Below, piece by piece: positions 37,953 to 46,225 of a stretch of DNA of 64,000 bases. Below the pieces are notes generated by a model that had not been told where the DNA came from, searched no databases, and saw only the letters and a program-made list of their open reading frames with translations. Numbering within the stretch: position 1 is the first letter of the stretch; every line of letters starts with the position of its first letter. The translations under genes were made by a program, and so were the position numbers. Source of the stretch: a virus; the IMG/VR virus record IMGVR_UViG_3300013099_000017, positions 62,001 through 126,000 of that record; one strand, 5' to 3'.

Positions 37953-38197
37953 TGAAATTTGATGATGTTTGGGTTGAATGTCGAGAAGCAATACATTCAT
38001 ATAAAATTCATGGTGCTCTTATTGCACCAGATATGTTTTATAGTGTTACTTTTTACAATGATCTTGAAGGTTGTATTAGCATTGGTGGTTGGATTTTATA
38101 TGATGATGTTTGGGTTAAGGTTCTTTTTAGTTTAACCAAAGATGATGAAGAAATTAAATATATTGATGGGATACTATCTCATAATTGGGAAAAATGA
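37952..38197 (+). CDS. Hypothetical protein, 81 aa
   Basis: Not recognised. Compact alpha/beta: VWVECREAIHSYKIHGALIAPDMFYSVTFYN, then CISIGGWILYDDVWVKVLFSL. Overlaps the next start (ATGA). Confidence 0.5.
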   Translation: MKFDDVWVECREAIHSYKIHGALIAPDMFYSVTFYNDLEGCISIGGWILYDDVWVKVLFSLTKDDEEIKYIDGILSHNWEK

Positions 38198-38376
38198 TGG
38201 AATATGAAAAATTTGAAAGTTGGGAAAATACTTACATGTCAAGACATGTAATTTCTTCTGATGTTATTATGACAGAAAAAGAAACGGGTCGGGTTGTTGC
38301 AGTTTTTTACAATGATTATGATTTGGATGATGTTTTGGAACAATTGAAAAAGGTAAAAGAAAATGGCACATTATAG
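38194..38376 (+). CDS. Hypothetical protein, 60 aa
   Basis: Not recognised. MMEYEKFESWENTYM, then VVAVFYNDYDLDDVLEQLKK. ATG ATG at the start (38194 or 38197). Overlaps the next gene by 14 bases. Confidence 0.5.
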   Translation: MMEYEKFESWENTYMSRHVISSDVIMTEKETGRVVAVFYNDYDLDDVLEQLKKVKENGTL

Positions 38377-38707
38377 AAAAATGACAGTTGATGGTATTGA
38401 ATATCAATATAACATTGGTAAGAAATTTGTTGAAATTCGAGAAGAACTTGCACCAAAACAACTTATTGAAAAATCCGAAATTGGATTTAAGAGCAAACAT
38501 AATGAATTAATTGTTCATCCTAAAATGATTGCTGATTATATTCAGGGTAAAAAGAAGCAACATGTGAGTAAGTATTTTCGTACATGTAAATGTGTTGGTG
38601 TTTCTAAACAATTAGGTGTAATACCATATGATTATGAAATTGACAATAAATCCAATTATGTTTATTGGTGTAGTGCTTGTTATAGTGCAAATGCAGATGA
38701 TATATGA
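38363..38707 (+). CDS. Hypothetical protein with Cys pairs, 114 aa
   Basis: Basic N-terminal two thirds; C-terminal third has CKCVG and WCSACYS, a likely zinc site of split C-x-C/C-x-x-C type. Function unknown. Coupled at both ends. Confidence 0.5.
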   Translation: MAHYRKMTVDGIEYQYNIGKKFVEIREELAPKQLIEKSEIGFKSKHNELIVHPKMIADYIQGKKKQHVSKYFRTCKCVGVSKQLGVIPYDYEIDNKSNYVYWCSACYSANADDI

Positions 38708-39075
38708 TGGAAACGATGGAATCTTTGGACGACACATTATGTGATTATTGTCCTAAAACAGAGTATGGTACTTGTTCGGTAAATACAAACCAATATAATT
38801 TATGTGAGGGTTATCACTGTGATGATGCTTATGAAAATTATAAAGATGATTTTGAAAACGAAATGGAGACTAAAATGAAACACAATAAAGTAATTTTTTC
38901 TGGAAATGCGACAATAGTTTTTTGGGAAGATAATACAAAAACTATCGTTAAATGTTCTGATAACGATAGTTTTGATTCTGAAAAGGGATTCTTAATTGCA
39001 TATTATCAGAAACATACGGGGAATAGTAAAAAACAAACATCCAAAGTATTACAATCCTTACCTGATAGAAAATAA
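38704..39075 (+). CDS. Hypothetical two-part protein, 123 aa
   Basis: N-terminal 57 residues are Cys-rich and acidic (CDYCPKTEYGTC...CEGYHC, six Cys). From about 58 a common phage module: VIFSGNATIVFWEDNTKTIVKCS..DSFDSEKGFLIAYYQKHTGNSKKQ. The internal ATG at 38875 would give the second module alone. Role unknown; last gene of the 37078 operon. Confidence 0.55.
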   Translation: MMETMESLDDTLCDYCPKTEYGTCSVNTNQYNLCEGYHCDDAYENYKDDFENEMETKMKHNKVIFSGNATIVFWEDNTKTIVKCSDNDSFDSEKGFLIAYYQKHTGNSKKQTSKVLQSLPDRK

Positions 39076-39079
39076 TACA

Positions 39080-39146
39080 CCCACAATGGGATATATACAT
39101 TTTAATCTAATTATCGGATAATATACATGTGGTCGGGGAAATCCCC
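39080..39146 (+). promoter_or_regulatory. Early promoter, inverted box CCCACAATGGG, with leader hairpin
   Basis: Box 39080-39090, 26 bases, GATAAT 39117-39122. Leader hairpin GGGG-AAAT-CCCC (39135-39146), then AAACTTCCAAAAGGAAAA. Confidence 0.73.
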
Positions 39147-39176
39147 ATTTAGAAAAACTTCCAAAAGGAAAAGAAA

Positions 39177-40346
39177 ATGACCGATTTTAATACTGATGTG
39201 ATTGAAATACCTTCTGAAAATATTGATATTCTCAAAAAGAAAGTTGAACAAGTCAACAAAAAAGCGATTAAAAATGGTTTGGTTCCAATGGTTTTGACTA
39301 TTGGTGATGTTATCGAAACTAAACAAAAAGACCATTTTGGTAATGTTTCATATACCAAATCTTATCCGGTTTCAATTGCAGGTGAATATCCTGCTATTAA
39401 TGGTTGGAAATGTATTGCTAAAATTGATCATCGTGATGGTGTTAATATCGTTGCCATTTATGATGAAATTGATGTTTCAAAATATCGTGATCGTAAACCA
39501 ACATGTGATCATTGTGGTCATAACAAAATCAAGGTTCAATCTTATTTGATTCAAAATATTGAGTCAGGTGAAATTTTACAAATTGGTAAATCTTGTATTA
39601 AAGATTATATCAAGGGTGATCCTAAATGGATGCTTCAAATGCTTACTTGGATTCGTACCTTAGATGAACAACTGAAAGATGAATTTTCAATTGGTGGTGG
39701 TTCTGAATTTTATTATGACATTGAAAAAATTGCTTCTGCTTCTGCATTGTCAATTGAATTAAATGGTTTCGTTGGTTCGGGTGGTTATGATTATGACAAA
39801 ACACCTACCGTTTCAGATGTCAATGATTTCTTTTTTGGTAAACGTGATAATGATTGGTTAGGTTATTGGAAAATTACTGATGAAAATAAAGCTATTGCCA
39901 AAGGCATGATTGAATATTTCAATGAACAGTCAGGCGATAATAATTTTGTTATCACTATCAAGCAACTGTTAGAACTTGGTAAAGTTCGAGCTAAGTTCTT
40001 TTCATACATTGCAGGGGCAGTATCAGGCTATTTAAAGCATCTTGACCGTGAAGCTAAGAAAGCAGTCGATGAAAAAATTAAGCGTGTTAATGCTACCGTT
40101 GGTGAAGTTAAAAAGCGTCAAGATTTCAATGTTACTTTGGAATCACTGATTACTACTTCCGGTTTTTATGGAACAATTTATGTTCATAAATTCCGTAAAG
40201 ATACAGGTGAAACAATCGTTTGGTTTGCAAATGGTACTTCATTAGATCGTGAAATTGGTGATGAATTCACCATCAAAGCAACCGTTAAAAAGTTTGATGA
40301 ATATAATGGTTGGAAACAAACAATTGTTGTTAGAGTTAAGGATTGA
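39177..40346 (+). CDS. Large zinc-ribbon/OB-like phage protein, 389 aa
   Basis: Modules in order: helical N-terminus; a beta domain; a zinc ribbon TCDHCGHNK..SYLIQNIESGEILQIGKSCIKDYI (about 112-146, C-x-x-C and C); a long helical part; and a C-terminal beta-barrel like a nucleic acid-binding OB fold (FYGTIYVHKFRKDTGETIVWFANG...DEFTIKATVKKFDEYNGWKQTIV). I know this architecture from plasmids and phages; role unknown. It has its own promoter with a leader hairpin. Lys-rich, soluble. Confidence 0.7.
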   Translation: MTDFNTDVIEIPSENIDILKKKVEQVNKKAIKNGLVPMVLTIGDVIETKQKDHFGNVSYTKSYPVSIAGEYPAINGWKCIAKIDHRDGVNIVAIYDEIDVSKYRDRKPTCDHCGHNKIKVQSYLIQNIESGEILQIGKSCIKDYIKGDPKWMLQMLTWIRTLDEQLKDEFSIGGGSEFYYDIEKIASASALSIELNGFVGSGGYDYDKTPTVSDVNDFFFGKRDNDWLGYWKITDENKAIAKGMIEYFNEQSGDNNFVITIKQLLELGKVRAKFFSYIAGAVSGYLKHLDREAKKAVDEKIKRVNATVGEVKKRQDFNVTLESLITTSGFYGTIYVHKFRKDTGETIVWFANGTSLDREIGDEFTIKATVKKFDEYNGWKQTIVVRVKD

Positions 40347-40349
40347 ATT

Positions 40350-40592
40350 ATGACTAATAAATTTAGTATTACTGAAAGTGATAAGCAATTCCTTAGTGCT
40401 GTAAATCGTTGGAGAAACGAAAATGAAATCAATAAACAGATATTAGCGTTTATTGATGAATTAATTGAATCTGTCAATGATGATGATTGTATGTGTGATC
40501 AATTTGATGATGGATTTGATGCATGTGCTTATATGGTTAAACTTCAAATTAACAAGATAATTAATGGGGCAAATAATGCAAAGGGAAATTGA
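40350..40592 (+). CDS. Hypothetical protein, 80 aa
   Basis: Not recognised. Acidic helical protein (SESDKQFLSAVNRWRNENEINKQILAFIDE). DDDCMCDQFDDGFDACAY has three Cys. Overlaps the CYTH gene by 17 bases. Confidence 0.5.
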   Translation: MTNKFSITESDKQFLSAVNRWRNENEINKQILAFIDELIESVNDDDCMCDQFDDGFDACAYMVKLQINKIINGANNAKGN

Positions 40593-41064
40593 AAGAAAAT
40601 TTTTATTAACAAATGATTGGAAAGATCGAATTAAAAAATATGCGGTTGATAAAAATCTAATTCGACAAGGATATTTGAAATTATCTGATCCTGTTGTTCG
40701 TGTTAGAACATTCAATAATATCGGTAAACTCACCATCAAGGGGAATCCTACTGATGGTGAATTGGGTGTTGATGAATATGAATATACTATTCCATATGTA
40801 GATGCTATCAATATGTTATTAACATTGTGTGATCGTGAATTGTGGAAAACAAGATATTCTGTTTTTATTTGTGGTAAAATTTGGGAAATTGATGAATTTC
40901 TTGGAGACAATAAGGGTTTGATATTTTGTGAAGTTGAATTAGATTCAGAAGATGAATTTCTTGATTTGCCTAATTTTATTGGCAAAGAAGTTACAGGCAA
41001 TGAACGATTTTATAATAATTGGATTATTAATAACCCAATAGGTGAAACAAATGAAAACGATTGA
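40576..41064 (+). CDS. CYTH-domain protein (triphosphatase / adenylyl-cyclase fold)
   Basis: 162 aa. REIERKFLL at the start is the CYTH signature E-x-E-x-K; VVRVRTFNNIGKLTIKG, EYEYTIPY, TRYSVFICGKIWEIDEF and CEVELDSEDE follow with alternating charged strands. CYTH enzymes hydrolyse triphosphates (thiamine triphosphate, inorganic triphosphate, RNA 5' ends) or make cAMP. In a phage next to RNA repair genes, an RNA or polyphosphate substrate is plausible. Confidence 0.85.
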   Translation: MQREIERKFLLTNDWKDRIKKYAVDKNLIRQGYLKLSDPVVRVRTFNNIGKLTIKGNPTDGELGVDEYEYTIPYVDAINMLLTLCDRELWKTRYSVFICGKIWEIDEFLGDNKGLIFCEVELDSEDEFLDLPNFIGKEVTGNERFYNNWIINNPIGETNEND

Positions 41065-41332
41065 TTATGTAAACCTATCAAATAATGTTTTATTTTGGTT
41101 GGGTAGTGCTGGTGTTAAAGATATTAAAGATATAGCAATTACAGATGATAACATTACTATAAACATTTAGGTAAAGGTTATAAATCAGAATTAAACAATT
41201 CACTTGATTTTTTGTTGGAAAATTTACAAGATGTATGTATTTTTTATTATAAATTTATATGAGATCTTTATAGGTAAAGATAATAATCTTATACAAGTTA
41301 TATTTAAAGTCAAAAAATCGGGTGATAAATAA
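41051..41332 (+). pseudogene. Decayed gene split by frameshifts
   Basis: ATG 41051 reads MKTIDYVNLSNNVLFWLG... to TAG 41168. Another frame resumes as HLGKGYKSELNNSLDFLLENLQDV then TGA, and a third gives YEIFIGKDNNLIQVIFKVKKSGDK to TAA 41330-41332, overlapping the next ATG as a native gene would. At least two indels are needed to join them, so this is a dead gene rather than recoding. Confidence 0.6.
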
Positions 41333-41475
41333 TGAGTATTAATATTGAAAATGAATTGACCAATTTTGGTGGATGGGAAAAAAATAAAATTCGTAATATG
41401 CTTAGGCAAGAATTTAAGTATGGGGTTTTATTGGGTGTTATTGGAACTTTGATCATTGTGTGGATTTTTATATGA
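41332..41475 (+). CDS. Small membrane protein, 47 aa
   Basis: C-terminal transmembrane helix (about 29-47, YGVLLGVIGTLIIVWIFI) after a charged N-terminus. TAATG overlap with the decayed gene, ATGA overlap with the Nudix gene. Confidence 0.5.
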   Translation: MSINIENELTNFGGWEKNKIRNMLRQEFKYGVLLGVIGTLIIVWIFI

Positions 41476-41888
41476 AAAAAGTAAGTGCTGGTATCATCAT
41501 AACAGATGGTAAAGAAATTTTATTAGGTCATTCAACTGGTAATAATTTTTGGGATATTCCAAAGGGGATGGTTGAAGATGGTGAAAATCCATACGATACT
41601 GCTATCCGTGAAACTCATGAAGAATTTGGATTAGATTTTTCAGATCATACATTAGTTGATATTGGTGAATTTAAATATTCAAAATCTAAGAATTTACATT
41701 TATTTTTGGCAAACGTATCATCAATGCCAAACGCAAAACACTGTGAATGTACATCATATTTTGATATCGGGCAGGGTAAGAAACCAGAAATTGATACTTT
41801 TATTGTTTTTGAATTAAAAAATGTAGAAGTATTATTTTGTGCATCAATGAAAGAATGTTTTAAACAATGGAGAAAATATATAAAATGA
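41472..41888 (+). CDS. Nudix hydrolase
   Basis: 138 aa. Full Nudix box G-x5-E-x7-R-E-x2-E-E-x-G at about residues 36-58 (GMVEDGE..., RETHEEFGL), preceded by IIITDGKEILLGHSTG. ATG 41472 is chosen; the upstream in-frame ATG lies inside the previous gene. Cleaves nucleoside diphosphates linked to another group: dNTP pool cleaning, NADH, or RNA 5' ends as for T4 NudE. Confidence 0.88.
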   Translation: MKKVSAGIIITDGKEILLGHSTGNNFWDIPKGMVEDGENPYDTAIRETHEEFGLDFSDHTLVDIGEFKYSKSKNLHLFLANVSSMPNAKHCECTSYFDIGQGKKPEIDTFIVFELKNVEVLFCASMKECFKQWRKYIK

Positions 41889-42385
41889 GTACAAAAATAT
41901 ACAATGCTTATATCTGTAAAATGGGGATGCCGTATCTTAGTCTTATTATTAAAGAATTAAGAAAAGAATATACAGAAGAAGTACAAAAAACGATTTTAGA
42001 TATACCATTTAATTTTAGAAAAAAATGCATTGAATTTTATGAAGATGATTCTATTGTAATTTATCCGTTGCAAAATGGTGATATTTTATTTCAAGAGTGG
42101 CGTTATAGATTGAGATATAGTGTAAATTTACCTACATTCAATTTGATGCTCAATTTCAATAAAATTGAAGATTATCATTATCAAGATCAGTCAGATCCTT
42201 GGTATATTGATGATTATGATGATGATAAAATTACCAAAGAAGAATATGAAAGTGCAATAATCCAATATGAACAGCGTGAAAAAGATTGGAATGAAGTATT
42301 CGGTGATGGTTCATGGAGTCCAGCCGAAACTGGATTTACTATACCTTATATAAACGATAAAATTAGATTAGAGTGGGACAAATGA
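41885..42385 (+). CDS. Hypothetical protein, 166 aa
   Basis: Not recognised. Acidic and Tyr-rich; a run DQSDPWYIDDYDDDKITKEEYE near 102-123 is strongly negative. ATG 41885 overlaps the Nudix stop. No membrane segment. Confidence 0.55.
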   Translation: MSTKIYNAYICKMGMPYLSLIIKELRKEYTEEVQKTILDIPFNFRKKCIEFYEDDSIVIYPLQNGDILFQEWRYRLRYSVNLPTFNLMLNFNKIEDYHYQDQSDPWYIDDYDDDKITKEEYESAIIQYEQREKDWNEVFGDGSWSPAETGFTIPYINDKIRLEWDK

Positions 42386-42609
42386 AGCGATTAGTAGAAT
42401 TACCACTTACCTTATATACAATTTTGGATACAAAATCTAATGAAAATTGGCATACAAATCAAAACAAGGGTGTTTGGTTTAAAATAAATCATGCTAAATC
42501 AGCATGGACAAATAACCAATGGCGTGATGAAATTAAATTCAATGATCAAGACAGATATAAGATTGTTGAAAATACTGTTGCTTCATGGAATAAGCAAATT
42601 ATTAATTAA
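42382..42609 (+). CDS. Hypothetical protein, 75 aa
   Basis: Not recognised. KRLVELPLTLYTILDTKSNENWHTNQNKGVWFKI, basic. ATG 42382 coupled to the previous gene. Confidence 0.5.
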   Translation: MKRLVELPLTLYTILDTKSNENWHTNQNKGVWFKINHAKSAWTNNQWRDEIKFNDQDRYKIVENTVASWNKQIIN

Positions 42610-42629
42610 TAAATAGGTTTAAGGATAAA

Positions 42630-42854
42630 ATGATTGAAATAAAATTTACGGCAGTTGCTCCGGTGGTTCAGGGTTGGAAAAATGGAATTGATGTTTCACG
42701 ACATAAATACTATGATTGTTCATTCTCAGTATCATTCGATCCAACTAAAATTAATGATCATCAAGTTAATCAAATGATTCACAATCAAATGCTTCAAATG
42801 AAACGAGATCATCCAAGAAGTCAAGTACTTAAACAAGCCCAAAGGCAATATTAA
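42630..42854 (+). CDS. Hypothetical protein, 74 aa
   Basis: Not recognised. IEIKFTAVAPVVQGW... beta start, then a basic helix with Gln/His (NQMIHNQMLQMKRDHPRSQ). TTTAAGGATAAA upstream. Confidence 0.5.
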   Translation: MIEIKFTAVAPVVQGWKNGIDVSRHKYYDCSFSVSFDPTKINDHQVNQMIHNQMLQMKRDHPRSQVLKQAQRQY

Positions 42855-42874
42855 TTAATATGAGATAAAATAAT

Positions 42875-43096
42875 ATGTATGAACCAGAAGAAACCTATTA
42901 TGGAAAAGAACAGCACCAACAAGAGCAAATAATATTACAACATGGACAACCTGAAATTCCTTGGTATTTTGGTCAGGATTTCCAATGGTGGTGGACCGGT
43001 GTATTTGTGCCAATTATTCTTGCTATTGTTATTAATAAGACTATGAAAAAGAAAACCGTTGTTAATGAAAGTAATCATAAACATCCAAGATTGTAA
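42875..43096 (+). CDS. Small membrane protein, 73 aa
   Basis: Gln/Glu-rich first 25 residues, a Trp-rich stretch (WYFGQDFQWWWTG), one transmembrane helix (about 44-56) and a basic tail. Last gene of the 39177 operon. Confidence 0.5.
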   Translation: MYEPEETYYGKEQHQQEQIILQHGQPEIPWYFGQDFQWWWTGVFVPIILAIVINKTMKKKTVVNESNHKHPRL

Positions 43097-43102
43097 ATAT
43101 AT

Positions 43103-43144
43103 CCACAATGGGATATATACCAATGTATCCCATTGTGTGATAAT
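43103..43144 (+). promoter_or_regulatory. Early promoter, double box
   Basis: CCACAATGGG (43103-43112), 26 bases, GATAAT (43139-43144). A second box copy CCCATTGTG sits inside the spacer, just before the -10, so this promoter may bind the same factor twice. Confidence 0.66.
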
Positions 43145-43181
43145 ATCTGTATTGTAGAAAACATTCCAAAAGGAAAATATT

Positions 43182-43598
43182 ATGAGTCGTTCTGTCAGTT
43201 ATCCTAATAATGCTAGTGTTGTCTGTTATATTGATGTGAGTTATATGGAAGATTCCGATGAATGGAATGATTTCATGGATTCATTAAAATATGTTATTTT
43301 AACAAAATATAAATCTTTTGAAGATGATGATCATTATATTGGTCGGGAATTAACTTCTGTTTTATCAAACCAACATGCTCAAATTGTGGTATCTGAATAT
43401 TGTGGATTAGCAAGCGTTTCTCTTGCTCCAATTGAATTTGATGGTTATGGTGAAGATTCGAGTTTACAAAATATTGCTAATGCATGGTGTAATTTGGTAT
43501 CTGATAACTTCAAAAAATTAATTGATAAACATTTTAATTCTTTAAATAAAGTTGCAACATTCAGCAATGGTGAATCTATGTATGAGTATGCATCATGA
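43182..43598 (+). CDS. Hypothetical protein, 138 aa
   Basis: Not recognised. YPNNASVVCYIDVSYMEDSDEWNDFMDSLKYVIL at the start resembles a small alpha/beta fold I have seen in other phage proteins. Acidic C-terminal part. Leader ATTCCAAAAGGAAA. Coupled to the next gene. Confidence 0.55.
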   Translation: MSRSVSYPNNASVVCYIDVSYMEDSDEWNDFMDSLKYVILTKYKSFEDDDHYIGRELTSVLSNQHAQIVVSEYCGLASVSLAPIEFDGYGEDSSLQNIANAWCNLVSDNFKKLIDKHFNSLNKVATFSNGESMYEYAS

Positions 43599-43822
43599 AA
43601 ATATATCAACTAACAAGTGAAAATTTTGATGAAGGTTGTGGTACTTTTACTTATATTATAAGCACTTCAAAAAACAAAAAACAACTTGAATCTGTTGCCA
43701 AAAAATTAAATGATTTATATGAAACTAATTATCAACATTATTATGTAAATAATGTTGATGTTAAAGATTCTTTAACACATGATGAAATTGAACAAATAAT
43801 CAAACAAATATTGGAGCCATAA
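43595..43822 (+). CDS. Hypothetical protein, 75 aa
   Basis: Not recognised. Pattern MKIYQLTSENFDEGCGTFTYIISTSKNKKQLESVAKKLNDLY: strand, strand, helix. Coupled to the previous gene by ATGA; two bases before the next. Confidence 0.5.
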   Translation: MKIYQLTSENFDEGCGTFTYIISTSKNKKQLESVAKKLNDLYETNYQHYYVNNVDVKDSLTHDEIEQIIKQILEP

Positions 43823-43824
43823 AA

Positions 43825-44508
43825 ATGTCATATCTATTACAAAAAAGAAATGAAAGTTGTGTTGAATATGCTTTGATTAATCAACATCCAATTGATTTTT
43901 TCAGACAATTATTTTTTACTAATGGCAATGGTATTGAGATTAGTAATGGTAATCCAGTTGAAGTCGTTAATTATGGACGGACTATCCCTTGGATAGAATA
44001 TTATAAAGAAGAAACCACATTAGATGATATTAAAGATTATTTTGTTGATTATAAACTTGAACGCAAAGTTCAAGAAACTCAAAAAATGATTCGTGGTATG
44101 GATTCTTATAGCAATATATATAAGGATGCTCTTGCTGAATTGGATGATATTTATGAATTGAGTGATAATGAAATCACAAATAGTCATTTTTGGTTAAATA
44201 AATTATTAGATGAAAAGGGTAATTTTTATCCATATTTGTCATTATCTGATGGTTATTTTAAATTGCAACAAATTAATGAAAATACAGAACCATTATTATT
44301 GGATGTTGCAATAGCGGTTACGTCTGCATATGTATCATTTTTTGCTTATGTGAAAATAAATAAAACTTTCATTGAAGAATATAAATCAATTATTTCATTT
44401 AGATGGAATGTTGAAACTCTCGAAAGATGTTATAATACATCTATGGATGATTTGGAAATGTTGCGAAAAGAATTTAAACGTTTATTGAAACTTAAAATGG
44501 ATAGATAA
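43825..44508 (+). CDS. Hypothetical protein, 227 aa
   Basis: Not recognised. Soluble acidic protein of mostly helical character; a hydrophobic patch (DVAIAVTSAYVSFFAYV, about 160-176) is too polar for a clear membrane helix. TAATG-coupled to the QueC-like gene, so both may act together. Confidence 0.5.
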   Translation: MSYLLQKRNESCVEYALINQHPIDFFRQLFFTNGNGIEISNGNPVEVVNYGRTIPWIEYYKEETTLDDIKDYFVDYKLERKVQETQKMIRGMDSYSNIYKDALAELDDIYELSDNEITNSHFWLNKLLDEKGNFYPYLSLSDGYFKLQQINENTEPLLLDVAIAVTSAYVSFFAYVKINKTFIEEYKSIISFRWNVETLERCYNTSMDDLEMLRKEFKRLLKLKMDR

Positions 44509-45164
44509 TGAAAACCTTAATTTGTTATAGTGGTGGATTTGATTCAACTGCTTTATTATTGAATGAGTTACAGAATGGTTATCATGTTGATACTTGTTAT
44601 TTTGAATTGCCAAATAATACAGGTGCTCAATCAATTGAATTGAAAAATCGTAAAAAGATTTTAAAGTATGTATCCAAAATAACAAAAGATCCTGAAATGT
44701 CAGGAACTTTGGGAAATGATGTTGTTTATAATTTATATACTAAATTTGATAATCGGGTATATTTACATCTTCAACAAGCATACCTATGGATACAATTTTT
44801 AATATTGAAAGTTGATTTAAGTAAATATGATCGAGTTGTTTTTGGTTATGTGAAATATGATGATTTTTGGCATTTTAAAAATGAATTTATTGAGTTATAT
44901 AATTCATCCGTAAAATTAACTGTACATAAAAACACACCAAAATTGGTATATCCTTTTGAGTGGTGTACTAAAAAAGATGTTTTAAAATGGTATGATACGG
45001 AAAATTTTTACAATAAAAATGTATCCAAATATATTAAAAAAATAGAAAAATTAACGTTTTATTGTGAAACTCCGGTTGATGGTAAAGCATGTAAAAAATG
45101 TGATTCATGTAAACGACATAAAAGTGAGATTGGAAATGAACAGAAAAGAATTAATATTAACTAA
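44508..45164 (+). CDS. QueC-like ATP pyrophosphatase
   Basis: 218 aa. PP-loop LICYSGGFDSTALL (about 3-16, S-G-G-x-D-S) and near the C-terminus CETPVDGKACKKCDSCKRH, four Cys like the zinc site of QueC (7-cyano-7-deazaguanine synthase). In phages QueC-type enzymes make preQ0 for deazaguanine DNA modification. No QueD, QueE, FolE or DpdA gene is visible, so another role is possible. Confidence 0.72.
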   Translation: MKTLICYSGGFDSTALLLNELQNGYHVDTCYFELPNNTGAQSIELKNRKKILKYVSKITKDPEMSGTLGNDVVYNLYTKFDNRVYLHLQQAYLWIQFLILKVDLSKYDRVVFGYVKYDDFWHFKNEFIELYNSSVKLTVHKNTPKLVYPFEWCTKKDVLKWYDTENFYNKNVSKYIKKIEKLTFYCETPVDGKACKKCDSCKRHKSEIGNEQKRININ

Positions 45165-45169
45165 TATAC

Positions 45170-45201
45170 TTGACATGGTATCTAATTTCTTATATTATAA
45201 T
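45170..45201 (+). promoter_or_regulatory. Sigma70-type promoter
   Basis: TTGACA (45170-45175), 17 bases, TATTAT (45193-45198), with TATAAT overlapping at 45196-45201 (20-base spacer). Upstream of the Rnl1-like ligase; the CCCA box is absent here. Confidence 0.65.
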
Positions 45202-45283
45202 ACAATAAATAATATTTATTAAAAACATAAATAAATTGTGGTGTTTCCATGCAGTTATTTATATTACATTAGGATTTAAACTT

Positions 45284-46225
45284 ATGAAAATTCCAACAAA
45301 GGAATTTATTGAAAATAATAGAAAGATGGTGAAATTGAAGCCAACACCATATGATAATGTGTTTGTGTTGAAATATACTCCAAAAGTATTTTATAATTAT
45401 TGGTGGGATAAAGATGATTCGTTAATTGAATGTCGTGGGACTTTGGTCGATAAAGATTTAAATATCGTATCAAGACCATATACAAAAATCTTCAATCATA
45501 ATGAAAAGTTTGCACCAAAATTTGATGATGATGAAATTGTTTTAGTTGCTGATAAAATCAATGGCTTTATGTGTGCGGTTACTTGGCACAATGATATGGT
45601 TTTGGTTTCCACAACTGGTACAACTGATTCAGATTTTGCAAAGGTTGCAAGAGAAGAAGTAATGAAGGTCACGAATGAAACTCTATTTAAAGACCATTCA
45701 GATTATACTTTCATCTTTGAAGTTTGTACAAAAGAAGATAGACATATCATTGAAGAAGATTTGGGTGTTTATTTATTGGATGTTAGACTGAAAAAATGGG
45801 ATACACCTAATATTGGTTTGGGGTCAAGTGAAATAGCTTGTTTGAGATTGACAACACAATATCGTAATGAAGATAATTTCAATGATAGCTTTAAATTACC
45901 TAAACATTGGATGTATAAGTTTGGTGAACTTGAATCAATTTTGAAAACATATAAGCGTGAAGGTTTTGTTGTGACAAGTTTGGATAGAACCCGACAAGTT
46001 AAAATGAAATCCCCATATTATTTAACATCAAAATTTTTGGCTAAATTGAATAATGATAATGTTGAATTGTTGTTATCAAATCCACAAAAATGTAAAGCAC
46101 GAATTGATGAAGAATTTTATCCAATTGTGGATTATTTAAATGAAAATTTAGATCATTTTAAAACGTTGGATAATTTCGATAAAGCAATGTATGTTCAGGC
46201 ATACTTCGATGGAGAAGAAACATGA
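45284..46225 (+). CDS. RNA ligase, Rnl1-like
   Basis: 313 aa. ECRGTLVDKDLNIVSRPYTKIFNHNE (about 49-74) precedes adenylation motif I ADKINGFM with Lys91, then FIFEVC (III), KREGFVV (IV) and VKMKSPYY (V). The R-G-x-x-x-D...P-x-x-K-x-F-N upstream block is typical of T4 Rnl1, which seals single-stranded RNA breaks such as cut anticodon loops. ATG 45284 is chosen because the upstream extension has no ribosome-binding site. Own sigma70 promoter. Confidence 0.82.
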   Translation: MKIPTKEFIENNRKMVKLKPTPYDNVFVLKYTPKVFYNYWWDKDDSLIECRGTLVDKDLNIVSRPYTKIFNHNEKFAPKFDDDEIVLVADKINGFMCAVTWHNDMVLVSTTGTTDSDFAKVAREEVMKVTNETLFKDHSDYTFIFEVCTKEDRHIIEEDLGVYLLDVRLKKWDTPNIGLGSSEIACLRLTTQYRNEDNFNDSFKLPKHWMYKFGELESILKTYKREGFVVTSLDRTRQVKMKSPYYLTSKFLAKLNNDNVELLLSNPQKCKARIDEEFYPIVDYLNENLDHFKTLDNFDKAMYVQAYFDGEET

